Part shown: positions 1 to 9,722 of the stretch, piece after piece
Position numbering within the stretch: the stretch's first letter is position 1
Layout: every line of letters starts with the position of its first letter
Origin: Crotalaria pallida
Taxonomy: Eukaryota > Streptophyta > Magnoliopsida > Fabales > Fabaceae
Reading direction: 5' to 3'
Assembly: GCA_037953625.1 (NCBI GenBank)
Contig: CM075649.1
Location: forward strand, 95,051,290-95,115,289
DNA: 64,000 nucleotides
Position numbers and translations under genes: made by a program
The notes under the pieces: generated by a model
Databases searched by the model: none
What the model saw: only the letters and a program-made list of their open reading frames with translations
Told to the model about the DNA's origin: nothing

Positions 1-450
1 ACCAATTGAAATATAACATCTAAGCCAAGGTAAGAAATCAATGATCATTTCTTCACAACATTGATACCAATTGAACAAATACAATAGAGCTATACTTTGA
101 AATGTGATATCAATTGGTAAGAGAATATAACAATGAAATATAATACCAATTGAGAACTAAAAAGATCATAATATCACTTAACAAAGAAGATATCAATGTA
201 AAGAAATATAACACCAAAGCATCATACTTTAATAAGATTTCAATTATATGATCATCATGCTTTAATCAACTCAATGATACCAATTGAATTAACTAAACAT
301 TTAGAAAAGTAATATCAATTGAGAAGATACCAATTGAGATAATATATCAATATCAAATATTACCACTTTGTAGGACATTCACTTGAGATGCAAGTGTGAT
401 ACCAATTGAAGATGTGAATATAGACATTCATAGTTGAGACCAATTGAGAG
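1..450. repeat. Dispersed CAATTG-centred short repeat downstream of gag
   Basis: About nine copies of a motif close to GATACCAATTGA (variants ATATCAATTG and GAGACCAATTGAG) lie near positions 1, 66, 106, 143, 276, 313, 327, 399 and 439. The spacers between them are AT-rich and irregular. On the - strand the motif reads TCAATTGGTATC, the same as the junction between this element's LTR end and the first half of its primer-binding site near 2347-2360. There is no open reading frame here. Confidence 0.7.
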
Positions 451-493
451 CATGTGTCATTCATTTGCATCTTCAATCAAATCTACAAAACAA

Positions 494-2284
494 TCATGCT
501 TTGCTTTTTGGTATCCAAATGGTTTTGGATCCATTTTTGTTAGTGTAGGGACTTTCACCCTTTTTCATCCAAACAAAATTTCCTTTAGGTATACCATGCA
601 CTTTAACATAACACACATTTGAAGTATGTCCATGAGTACCACAATAGAAACATGTTGGAGGATTTGAAAAATCAACTTTAGAAAAATCAACAACATTTCT
701 ATGAGATTTACTCTTAGCATTAGTATAACCCAAACCAAACTTGTTTGAATTTTCTCTTTGAAAATTTAACAATGTGCGCAATCTAATATCACAAATGGTG
801 AAACTTGCAAGCTTATTTTTCAAAATAGCATTTTCATCCTTGAGCAACTTGCAACTCTCACAATCAACCACAACATTCAATCTACTAGCACAATCACAAG
901 AAGAACTAGCATAGATAAGATCAAGAGTTTCATTTTCAAGATTAAGCTCATCAACTTGTTTTTGAAGATCTAAAATCTCTTTTTGATGTTTCAAAATGAG
1001 CTTCTTTCTTTCAATGTTTTTCAAAGCTAGTTTTTCAAGTTGTTCATACATTTCTTCATAAGCATTATGTAACAATTCATATTTAGAAGAAATTTCGGAT
1101 TTAGATTCACTTACATTGCTATCCTCGCTTTGATAACTTGATTCATCATTTGTACTTTGTTCTTCATCATCTACTAGAGTTATCAAGTTGAGACAAGCGG
1201 CTTCTTCATTATCCAATGAACTACTTGATGTGCTTTTCTTGTCATCTTCATCACTATCCCAAACTATGTATGCTCTTTTAGATTTAGAATTCTTCTTGTC
1301 TTTCTCCTTCTTCTTGAGATACCTAGAGCATGAATACTTGAGATGTCCGGGCTTTCCACATTCATGGCAAACTACACCTTCTTTTGAAGTTTTGGTCTTA
1401 TAGTGTGGGGAATCCTTCTCTTTACTTTTGTCCTTGTTCAACCTTCCTTTTCTCCTTAGAAACTTGTCAAACTCTTTTAACAAAAGTTTCATGTCTTTTT
1501 CATCAACATCGGAATCGGAATCTTCACTATCATCATCATCGGAACTATCTTTCTTTTTATATGCACTTTTGACTCTAAGAGCAAGTCCTTTCCTTGATTT
1601 GTTCTTATCCGACTCTTCATTGATACTTAATCGTCCAAGCTCCATTTCATGTTCTTGAAGCTTTCCGAAAAGTGTTGCTAGATCCATAGCATCCAAATTT
1701 TTAGATTCAACAATAGCCGTTACTTTTGGTTGCCAATTCCTGTCTAAACATCTCAACACTTTGTTAGAAAGTTCACCTTGTAGAAAAGTTTTACCAAGAG
1801 CAAGTAAATGATTTATAATGTGAGTAAAACGCTTTTGCATATCATTTATAGATTCATTTGGAAGCATAGTAAATAACTCATATTCACGCATCAAAGCATT
1901 CAATCTAGCTCTCCTAACCTCACTAGTTCCTTCATGAGTCACTTGTAAAGTGTCCCACATTTCTTTGGCACTAGAACATTGGGAAACCCTAAAGAACTCA
2001 TCATATGACAAAGCGGACGTGATGATATTCTTAGCCTTATAGTCATATTGTACTTTCTTTCTATCATCATCTTTCCACTTGTCCTCGGGGGTCGGAGTTA
2101 CTACACCATCTTTTGAACTAGAGGGAATATAAGGGCCATTTTCTACTACTTTCCAAATTTCAATATCTATGGCTTGGATAAAGATTTTCATTCTAACTTT
2201 CCAATATGCATAGCCTTCTCCGGTAAACAATGGAGGACGATTTATTGAAGCACCTTCACCACCAAAGGGATTCATGGAACCCAT
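494..2284 (-). CDS. gag: Sirevirus Gag polyprotein (596 aa), intact
   Basis: This is the structural Gag protein of a copia retrotransposon, expected to form the cytoplasmic particle that packages element RNA. The N-terminal third matches the UBN2/retrotransposon gag pattern (INRPPLFTGEGYAYWK near residue 15 and the AKEMWDTLQVTHEGT region near residue 107). A basic and Ser/Asp-rich region follows, then a CCHC knuckle (CHECGKPGHLKYSC), an acidic stretch, a Lys/Glu-rich likely coiled coil and a second knuckle (CFYCGTHGHTSNVC). It ends with the IWIPKSK motif that closes Gag in this lineage. The ATG at 2284 lies about 60 bases past the primer-binding site, as expected. It is clearly homologous to the gag at 15777. 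The frame is open throughout, so the copy may be young or still selected. No pol follows. Confidence 0.9.
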   Translation of the reverse strand: MGSMNPFGGEGASINRPPLFTGEGYAYWKVRMKIFIQAIDIEIWKVVENGPYIPSSSKDGVVTPTPEDKWKDDDRKKVQYDYKAKNIITSALSYDEFFRVSQCSSAKEMWDTLQVTHEGTSEVRRARLNALMREYELFTMLPNESINDMQKRFTHIINHLLALGKTFLQGELSNKVLRCLDRNWQPKVTAIVESKNLDAMDLATLFGKLQEHEMELGRLSINEESDKNKSRKGLALRVKSAYKKKDSSDDDDSEDSDSDVDEKDMKLLLKEFDKFLRRKGRLNKDKSKEKDSPHYKTKTSKEGVVCHECGKPGHLKYSCSRYLKKKEKDKKNSKSKRAYIVWDSDEDDKKSTSSSSLDNEEAACLNLITLVDDEEQSTNDESSYQSEDSNVSESKSEISSKYELLHNAYEEMYEQLEKLALKNIERKKLILKHQKEILDLQKQVDELNLENETLDLIYASSSCDCASRLNVVVDCESCKLLKDENAILKNKLASFTICDIRLRTLLNFQRENSNKFGLGYTNAKSKSHRNVVDFSKVDFSNPPTCFYCGTHGHTSNVCYVKVHGIPKGNFVWMKKGESPYTNKNGSKTIWIPKSKA

Positions 2285-2342
2285 TGCGATTTTCTTAAAG
2301 GATCTTTACGAAAAAGCTCTTATGCTCGTGTCTTTCGACCGA

Positions 2343-2354
2343 GCTCTGATACCA
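2343..2354 (-). other. Primer-binding site (initiator tRNA-Met)
   Basis: The - strand reads TGGTATCAGAGC, the usual copia primer-binding site, two bases from the LTR end. Confidence 0.85.
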
Positions 2355-2509
2355 ATTGATGAAACCGCAATTGGTGGTTGGAGAGACAAAGGAACCCTAG
2401 GAATACACCTAGAAGGGGGGGTTGAATAGGTGTTGAAGCTACCTTGAAAGATTTTCGAATGAAACAAATCGAAACAATCAAAACAACAGATTTTTGCAAA
2501 TTTTAACTA

Positions 2510-2610
2510 ACTTAATCGATTAATCTGCAACTTAATCGATTAAGTCTGAGAGATCAAAATTACTTACTCGATTAAGCAAGTCGTGTACTCGAGTATTACT
2601 TGCAGAAACC
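2510..2610. repeat. Palindrome cassette (ATCGAT and CTCGAG cores)
   Basis: Two TTAATCGATTAA-type palindromes, one half-site (CTCGATTAAG) and one ACTCGAGTA palindrome occur within about 90 bases of the LTR. Confidence 0.75.
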
Positions 2611-3536
2611 AGAAAAATCAAGTTTTCATTCGCATACGAAAATCAATCAATTCACACGAAAGATCAGAGATTCAACGGAAATGATTAACACCTATATTCT
2701 TATTGATTAACCTAGTTATGAAAATGATTTTCCCTTTATCAATTTGAACAATTAAAGATTCAATTCAATCAATTATGAAAATCAATCTTTCTAGGTTTTC
2801 AACCAAGAACGCAATCAAATGACTTGAATATAAAGAGTAAGGGTTTAGAGATACGACACAGTGATTTATCCTGGTTCACTTTCATCTGCTTGAAAGCTAC
2901 ATCCAGTCCCCTCTTCAACCAAGAGAGATTCTTCACTATGAGGAATTAGAGTTCTCAAATTACAAGTGATTGCCTCACAAGACTCCCTTCTTGCTAGCTT
3001 ACAAGAGATAACCGACACCCTTGCCTTGTAATCCTATTGATCTTCTCTCTAATCTAACCTCTACATCTTGTTGATAATCGACACAACAAGTCTTCAATTG
3101 CTTGATGATAAACCACACACCAAGGCTTCACTTGCTTGATTCACAACCAAGACTTCTTCTTCTTCAATAAGAATGCACTTGCTTGATGATAAAATCGACA
3201 CACCAAGGCTTCTTGTTTGTTGTAGTGGCTTGCCTTCTTGCAAAGATTACAACACAATAGAAAACACAAAACAATCCTATGAATCTCAATCAAGAGTTAT
3301 GACAATTCACCATAAGAGATTCAAAGGTTCTTGATCAAAGAATATGAAAATATGAGAACTTTGATCTTTAGAAAATGAGAGAGAATAGAGTGGCTTGATT
3401 CTTTGTAAAACTTGTATGAAATGATTCTAATCGATCACAAATAATAGGAAAAGGTTTATATAGAATACCCAAAAGTTGTAGCACTTGAAAACTGATTTTG
3501 AGAAGTGAAAAACGTATTTTAAAAATCAGTTCAGCA

Positions 3537-3615
3537 GTACTTAATCGATTAAGTTGCAGACTACTCGAGTAGTACTCGATTAAGTTAGTCACTTAATCGA
3601 TTAAGTTGGTACTGC
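3537..3615. repeat. Second palindrome cassette in the same LTR
   Basis: This block contains ACTTAATCGATTAAGT twice, ACTACTCGAGTAGT once and a half-site. It lies near the other end of the LTR from the 2510 block. Confidence 0.75.
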
Positions 3616-3986
3616 ACATGTTCAAAACTTGTTTTCTCAAAATCCAACCTTTCCTTTAAAACCTTTAAGCCACCTATTGATTCTAGGTTAAGTGAAAACT
3701 CAAATTATGATTAAATCATGACTTATGAATGAGATTCACTACCCTCTATAATAATCTACCCAAATAAAAAACCTATGAAGCTTGAGAGGCAAAAAATAAA
3801 AGAAATACAAATACACTCAAACTTAGGTCTTCATGATCTTGCTTTCTCTCTTCTTCATTTAATGTTTGTTGTTGCTTGTTGAGCTTGAAACTTGATCAAC
3901 ACTTGTAGCTTGTTCAAAAACACTTTGTCATTATCAAAACATTCATCATGTTCATCATGGAACTAACAATGTAGCCTTGTCATCTT

Positions 3987-4214
3987 CTAGACCCCTTCTT
4001 CTTCACTGACACACTTCATGAGTAAGCCATCAGCGCTCCTTTTGTACAGTACTCCTTTTAGGAGGCAAAAATCTCTAGCCGTTATCGCCTTGCTGTGGAG
4101 TTCTCCTATGACCGGGGTCCTCCAATCTCCCCTTGCCTGGCTTTCCTGTACACCATTTTGGATTTCGGGTTGGTACGCCTTCCTGAAGTGTACCAGATGT
4201 TCGCCTTCAGCCAC
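3987..4214 (-). pseudogene. Gypsy pol remnant (RNase H-integrase linker)
   Basis: A 75-codon open stretch resembles the zone before the integrase zinc finger of Ty3/gypsy polyproteins: a GDWRTPVI segment, then LLKGVLYKRSADGLLMKCV. It is cut at the upstream side by the CACTA terminus and at the downstream side by the Sirevirus LTR. It has no catalytic residues and is a fragment only. Confidence 0.6.
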
Positions 4215-4840
4215 ACTACTAGAAAAAAGCGTTTTAAAATCAGAGTTTTAAACTCGGTCACTGTAAAACCGAGTTTAAAAAAACGCGGTGGCAATTTTGT
4301 AAATAAAATTCTACTTTTAAACTCGGTTGTGGTTTTAACCGAGTTAGAAAGTATTTTTTAACTCGGCTGTTAAAAGGAACGAGTTAAAAAATAATTTTTA
4401 GATTTAAAAAAAAAATAAAAAAAGACTTTTAAACTTGGCTCTTTTACAAACGAGTTAAAAAAATTACTTTTTAACTCGGTCGTTTTAGTGACCGAGTTAA
4501 AAAGTCTGGAACTTTAAACTCGGCTCTTTACAAATGAGTTAGAAAGTCTTTTTTAACTCGGTAGTTCCATTGGCCGAGTTAAAAAGCCTTTCCCCCGGAA
4601 CAAAACCTATAGTCACATAAACTAATGCTCACAAACAAAACCCACTCTGCGTTCTTCATCTTCTTCGTAACGCCGTCGTCTCCTCTCACGACGGTTCTCT
4701 CTCTGGTTTGTCTTCCCTCTGGTTCTCTTCCTCAGCCACATCGCTTCCTTCTCCGCAAAGTCGTGGCCGCTGCTCACTATGTTCTCCTCCGTCGCTCTCT
4801 CCCACGGCTCTGGATCCACGCTAACCGTAGCAGCACGCTA
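4214..4840 (+). mobile_element. CACTA (En/Spm) transposon end with subterminal repeats
   Basis: The segment opens with CACTACTAGAAAAA, the canonical plant CACTA terminus. Subterminal repeats in both orientations follow to about 4600 (TTTAACTCGG and CCGAGTTAAA). Bases 4600-4840 are GC-richer, non-repetitive sequence of unknown origin that might be captured host DNA. No opposite terminus (CTAGTAGTG) was found before gypsy gag resumes near 4840, so the right boundary is approximate and the element is probably deleted. Confidence 0.7.
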
Positions 4841-5608
4841 ATCGTCACGTTTTTGTTTGTTCTGACCTTGAGGGTCAGCTCGTTGCCTATCGTCTCTGAA
4901 TTTCTGGCCTTTGTGGAATTCCTCCAAGTTGATGAATTTATTCGACCTTTGTCCCAGCTTGGCCATATCCTTTGGAGGTTTCCCAATTAGTGATTTTCTG
5001 AAATCCCCCGGCTGTAAACCTTGCGTAAATAACAACACTGCCACACCGGGTTCTAGTCGGGGAACAGAACTAGCTTCCATATGGAAGCATGACAAGTAAT
5101 CCTTCAATGGTTCGTCTTTCTTTTGTGTGACTGCAGCCAGTGTGTGGTCGGATTTGGGCTGGATGCAGCTGGCTGTGTATCTGTTTAAAAATACCTGTTT
5201 CATCTCCTCCCAAGAATTGATGGAATGTCGAGGGAGAGACGAATACCATCGTAGTACCGAGGGTTCGAGGGTCATGGAAAAAGCTTGGCATTTCATCTGA
5301 TCGCCACCTCCATAATAATTCATTGCCCCTTCGTAAGAAACTATATGGTCTACTGGGTCGGTCAGGCCGTTATAATGTGGGACGTTGGATGGACCCAAAT
5401 ATCCTTGTGGGGTTTCAAATTCCATGATATATGGGGTGAAAGGATGGCCAGGGTGAAAATCATCTTGGCCTTGGCTGGTGGCTGGATTTGAATGGTAATT
5501 TTGTGGTGGGGGAAGTTGCATTACCGGAAGTGGCTGAGGATTCATGGTTTGTGTCATTGGGTTATGTGGTGGTATGGCATTCGGTTGGCTTTGAGTGATC
5601 CTCGCCAT
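4838..5608 (-). pseudogene. Tat-like Ty3/gypsy Gag, central domain
   Basis: A 256-codon stretch carries the retrotransposon gag domain: YNGLTDPVDHIVSYEGAM, then a YSSLPRHSINSWEEMKQVFLN block and the ...KDEPLKDYLSCF core. The N-terminal side is Pro/Gln-rich. The natural C-terminus with zinc knuckle is missing because the frame ends at the CACTA junction. The start at 5608 is an internal Met, and the true gag start is probably near 6322 in another frame. It belongs to the same degraded element as the LTR at 6371-7101. Confidence 0.7.
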
Positions 5609-6322
5609 AGCTTTTTGTTGAAGGTCGGCGATAGCACGTCCCTATTGCTCGATTAAAGCCGTTTGTCTGTTAAGTATGTTGATCATCTCCTGCTCACGAG
5701 CGCGAGCAGATGCAGATGTTGCATAAGATCTACTGGTGGAATGGCTATGACGAGAGTTTCCGTGGGTTGTTCTTCTTGGATTCAATCTGGTTCTAGGTGT
5801 TGTACTTATATGGTCGGGGTTAGGTGGGATGGGCGGTGTTATGGTCCGTTGGGTATTTCTCCCATGGTGTGCTCGGGTTCCAGTGGTTCTAGCCGTATTA
5901 CGGGTAGTTGGGGCTGTGATACTTGAATCACCATGGGTGGAGGGAGGTGGTGTAGGAGGGGGTGGAGGAGGTGGTGGGGGTAATATTGTTCGTAAAACTT
6001 GAAGGGGTTAGGGATTGCTCCCAGCTCTAGGGTGAGGAGATTGTGGTGTTTGGGAATGGGTGGCGTGATGTCCACTATGATTTTGGCTACGATTTGGGGG
6101 TGGCTGACTTTGTGAATTACTCGGTGGCTGCGGATTATTTCGTGCTCCAGAGTGAGACGCGCGAGGTAGTTGTAAGTTATTCTCACGATTCTGGTTGAGA
6201 ATATCACGCAAATCACCTGTAGATTGCGGCTGCGGATCATTGTTGGTAGCGTTTCTGGGTCTGCCGCGAGTGCGGCCAATGCGATCACGAAGATCACCAA
6301 CTTGACTTCTGGTGGTGACCAT
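5609..6322 (-). pseudogene. N-terminal part of the same gypsy gag, frameshifted
   Basis: A likely gag start at 6322 (MVTTRSQVGDLRDR) lies about 30 bases beyond the primer-binding site, as expected. The frame is polar and rich in Pro, Gln, Asn and Arg. It is open only to 6008, and overlapping frames continue, so indels or stops separate it from the domain at 5608-4838. Confidence 0.55.
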
Positions 6323-6354
6323 GGTGGTGGTGGGAATGATATGTTATTCAGTTC

Positions 6355-6369
6355 CCACAGACGGCGCCA
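6355..6369 (-). other. Primer-binding site of the gypsy element
   Basis: The - strand reads TGGCGCCGTCTGTGG, the TGGCGCCG-type site common in plant Tat/Ogre-like gypsy elements. One base separates it from the LTR end. Confidence 0.7.
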
Positions 6370-6370
6370 A

Positions 6371-7101
6371 TGTCGTGTCCTTAACCAAAATCAACCTTGA
6401 AGCTATGGAAGAGCCTCGAAGAGTGATCCCAATCAAGAGATTAATGTAGGACTTTTAGGATTTTTGTATACCCAATTGGGATAAACAGGTTCTCCCCAGT
6501 CAACAATGTGTGTGCTAGTGTCAACTTAGGGATGAGAAGACGTACCTTAGCCCCTATAGCATGGTGGTTCTTATAGGGGATTACCTGTGAGTAATGGGCC
6601 GTTCTGATGAGCCTTCTGGAGAGGAAGAATTCAAGTAGGATTCGTAAAGGTTATGATAAGATCATATCCATAAATCCCGTAGATGATAGACTTAATCCAA
6701 TACTGTTTTTATCTAACCAAGAGTCGTGGGAATCTAGGAGAAGTATTTGGGCTTTGATGAGACTGTGAACGATAAAGATAAGGATGAAAATCATGTGCTC
6801 GGGATTAATCTCATTAGCGTGCAACCTCTCTGTAGAAACCCAGTTTGCTCGGTGTAACTTTCCGACCGTATGCCCTGTTCCAGCTTCTAACCGGTCGGAC
6901 CAAGGTAACTCCGGTCGGGTAGCGCTCAGTCTACTATAGGTCCACTACACAAAGATCATTAAACTTCTCCTTGATTGCTTCGTGTTTCTTCTTCACATCT
7001 TCACTCTTTTCGAGCCTCAGGCATCAAGTGGGAGAACTTAGAAGTAGACACGAGAATTCGCCAAATCGTAGAAATTCAATATAACACAATGCTCCTCAAC
7101 A
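6371..7101 (-). repeat. LTR of the Tat-like gypsy element (about 730 bp)
   Basis: The plus-strand ends are TGTCGTG and CTCAACA, so the - strand copy starts TGTTGAG and ends CACGACA beside the primer-binding site. The outer boundary is inferred from the TG/CA rule and from the change to Tekay-like sequence at 7102. No second copy is present to confirm it. Confidence 0.5.
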
Positions 7102-7492
7102 GGTGCCACCTTCAATCTCGAAGAACCGTCAAGAAGTTAGATAGCCGATCCTTAGAACTGACCAAGCCTATTATTTGACATTGACACAGCCAGGTATGTC
7201 GATGCCAAGTGGGGGAGAACATAGTAACCCAACAAGAATCTAGTCCAAGTAACCAAGAAATGGGGGGATGATAAAAGGAAACAAGAAGGAATGTCGAGCG
7301 CGAATGAGGCATATAGTGTTCAAAGGCGAACGCGAAGATGCTAAGAAGTATGGATTGCGAAGTATCTTAAGTAGAAGAACGGAATTGATGGGGAAATAAA
7401 CAGTGTGGTCGAAAATCACGTCAAGGGGTGGTTCTCCATTTATGGAATTGGTCGGAATTTCGGGGACGAAATTCCAGTAAGTGGGGGAGAAT
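7102..7492 (+). pseudogene. 3' tail of a Tekay/Del-like gypsy internal region with polypurine tract
   Basis: The stretch ends with TTTCGGGGACGAAATTCC and AGTGGGGGAGAAT immediately before TGTAACATCCCG. That is the normal pol-end, polypurine tract and LTR junction of plant Tekay/Del chromoviruses. Coding sense upstream is lost. It identifies 7493-14037 as a 3' LTR and not a solo LTR. Confidence 0.7.
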
Positions 7493-8238
7493 TGTAACAT
7501 CCCGAATTTTCGTTTGTATTATGAATTCCTAGTTTTACTACATTAAAGGATTAACCCTTAAAATTAACCATTAAAGCATTGAACATTTTCTTAAAATATC
7601 CTACAAAATTTACGAAAGTATATCTTATTTATATATTTCAAAGTAAATTGGTTAAAAAAAATTATCCTATCTGAAAAATGTACTTGCTATATTTAAATTG
7701 CTTTTGACATATTTAATATTAAACTTGTTTTAAGAACTTCGAGATCTTTAACTTCATGATTTTATACATATAATTAGTTAATGTTTATATTTTATTCTTA
7801 GTACTTCGTGTTGTTTAAAATAAATAAATAAATAAAGGAAAATAGATAGTAGCAGTTTTAAAATAATAATAATAATAATAAATTGAAAATAATACTAATA
7901 AAAATATAAAGTTTAAGAATAACAAATTAAGGTCTCTTTTAATATTACAAAAGTACTATGAAATATCGGAATTTGAATACTGTGGTTTCCTTGGCATTAT
8001 AAATTATAAGGTTTATTGAATTAAATAAATGATTCCTGGAATTTATCATTTAAGCGTTGGGTATTTTCATAAAATACATTATGTTAACTACGAATGAATA
8101 TTTAATTATATTTGAAACAAAATTCATTTAAAGTAATTACCCTATTTTGAAAAAATATATTTTCTATACTTTACTTTGATTTAAATAAGTTATAATAGAA
8201 AATTGAAAATAAAAGATTGACAATTCTAAACACAAAAT

Positions 8239-8304
8239 CCACCGTTGGATGTGAAGGGTGTTATGTAGGGATGCTTGCTTTCAAATTTGAGCAAGATCCG
8301 ACGG
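8239..8304 (+). repeat. Conserved LTR inverted motif (CCGTTGGAT ... ATCCGACGG)
   Basis: The arms are nearly complementary, about 45 bases apart. The same pair occurs in LTRs B, C and D at matching positions. Confidence 0.7.
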
Positions 8305-8365
8305 GTAACGAAGAAATACGGCATTCGTAAAGGCAAAGAAAACAAATAAAACCAAAGAACACCCA

Positions 8366-8402
8366 GACTAATCGATTAATCATCTGATTAATCGATTAGC
8401 CT
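8366..8402. repeat. Palindrome cassette of LTR A (TAATCGATTA core, two copies)
   Basis: Two CTAATCGATTA-type palindromes flank a short ATCATCTGAT segment. The block starts about 62 bases after the ATCCGACGG arm. Confidence 0.75.
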
Positions 8403-9722
8403 GTAACAAAAAAAAAGGGAGAAAACGTGTGGGTGTGTGTTGTGTGAAAACCCTATCTCCTTCCTTCAAGTGTTGCCAAGCAGCCGCCACCCCCCATCCC
8501 TCACCCTCACCCTCCTTCATGCGTCCATTTCCTCCATTTTTGGCCACCCACATCATTCACCTCTGCCTCCCCTCTCTTGGCCACGCCAACCATCACTGGC
8601 CGTCGGCACCGTCGCAGCTTTCTCTCTCTCTCTCCCTCGTCTCTGTTTCTCCCGCAGTCGCCCCCGCCGCTCGCCATCGCAGCGCACATCTCTCTCTCTC
8701 TTCGCGACCAACGAAGCCGCCAACGCCGTCTCTGGTTCTTTTGTCGTCGCCACCTAAGGAGGGTTCGAACCGAACCGAACCGCCACCACGATGAACCCCG
8801 TAGCCGCCACCAGCACCGAATCGTCGCTGCCTCTCGTTCTCTTGCCCAATCGCGATTCAAGTTGCGAACCCAAGAGGGAGCCGCCATCAACACTCAGGCC
8901 GCCGTATACCTCTCCCCACCGTGACCTCCATGTTTGAAGCTTGCAACCACTACCTTCTGCTGTTCTGCTACGATCTCTCTGCGAGTCCAGTATTCCAGCC
9001 ACTTTCTCCTTGTGGCGGTCGTTGTTGTTGCTGGTTTGGAGTGTGAACCGATCTGGCCATGAACCGGGTCAGACCGGGGTTGCTATTGTTGCTAGGTTTT
9101 GGGTCTAGAGAGGTTTAATCATGAACCGGGTTCGAGTCTCCTTGCCGACCTTGAACCGGACCAGAACCAACCTTCTCCTGGTTGCTGAAAAATCGAATTT
9201 GAGGACGACGAAGGACTTTAGGGCTAGTCGCAATGCCGAACAATGAACCTCTGTACTTTTGGACATCTTAATACGGAAAGAAATATATTTGCGGAAAGCC
9301 CAGGTAAGAAGGGTTGTGTTACCTCTACTTGGGAAGTAAATTCTAGGATGTTATAGTGTTGATTAAGAATAGGGTAATATGTTAATGAACCTTAGGGTAG
9401 TCCCCGCTGACATAAATGAAGTATTTAGAAATATTAATGAAAACCACGCCTTAGGGAATAGAATATGTACGTGTAGGACAAGGTCCGAAACGAATGAACG
9501 TATTTAGGATATTAAATTGGTTAATATTGAACGAAAATGTAGAAAAGTATACACTGTAACACAAGGGAGAAGTTAAGGAAAAACCAACTAAACTTGGGAG
9601 TAAAAGAATAAAGGGTAAACATAATAGGCATAAAGAGTAGAACTAATAAGCTGAAAGATAATAAGTAAAATAGTAAGTGAAGATTTAAATGGGATAAAAG
9701 AGGGATTAGAACGTGGAATAAG

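Larger units (their letters stand above)
1..3968 (-). mobile_element. Sirevirus-like Ty1/copia element, 5' part, reverse strand
   Basis: Read on the - strand the order is LTR (3968 to 2357), primer-binding site complementary to initiator tRNA-Met (2354 to 2343), an intact gag (2284 to 494), then a repeat-rich stretch that runs off the window at base 1. The gag has two CCHC knuckles with a coiled coil between them, as in SIRE/Maximus-type elements. No protease, integrase or reverse transcriptase follows gag within the visible 493 bases. The element sits in a degraded gypsy element, whose pol remnant starts immediately right of 3968. The other LTR and the target duplication lie outside the window. 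Confidence 0.85.
2357..3968 (-). repeat. 5' LTR of the reverse Sirevirus (about 1.6 kb)
   Basis: On the - strand the LTR starts TGTTAG at 3968 and ends CA at 2357, next to the primer-binding site. Soon after its start it has TTTTGATAATGACAAA, typical of Sirevirus LTR starts. Two palindrome blocks are embedded, at about 2510-2610 and 3537-3615, mixing TTAATCGATTAA and ACTCGAGTA cores. The exact inner boundary could differ by one or two bases. Confidence 0.8.
3969..7101 (-). mobile_element. Degraded Tat-like Ty3/gypsy element, reverse strand
   Basis: On the - strand an LTR (7101 to 6371) is followed by a gypsy-type primer-binding site, a broken gag (6322 to about 4838), a CACTA insertion, and a short pol remnant from the RNase H-integrase linker (4214 to 3987). 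Protease, reverse transcriptase and the integrase core are missing, so an internal deletion has occurred. The Sirevirus at 1-3968 cuts off the rest. Tat-lineage membership is inferred from the gag sequence and primer-binding site. Confidence 0.65.

Noticed and set aside
8429..9002. Several overlapping open frames in a CT-rich stretch of LTR A
   Set aside because: Low-complexity Pro/Ser/Leu or Arg-rich products on both strands at once; the same pyrimidine-rich zone recurs in LTRs B, C and D, so it is LTR sequence, not a gene.
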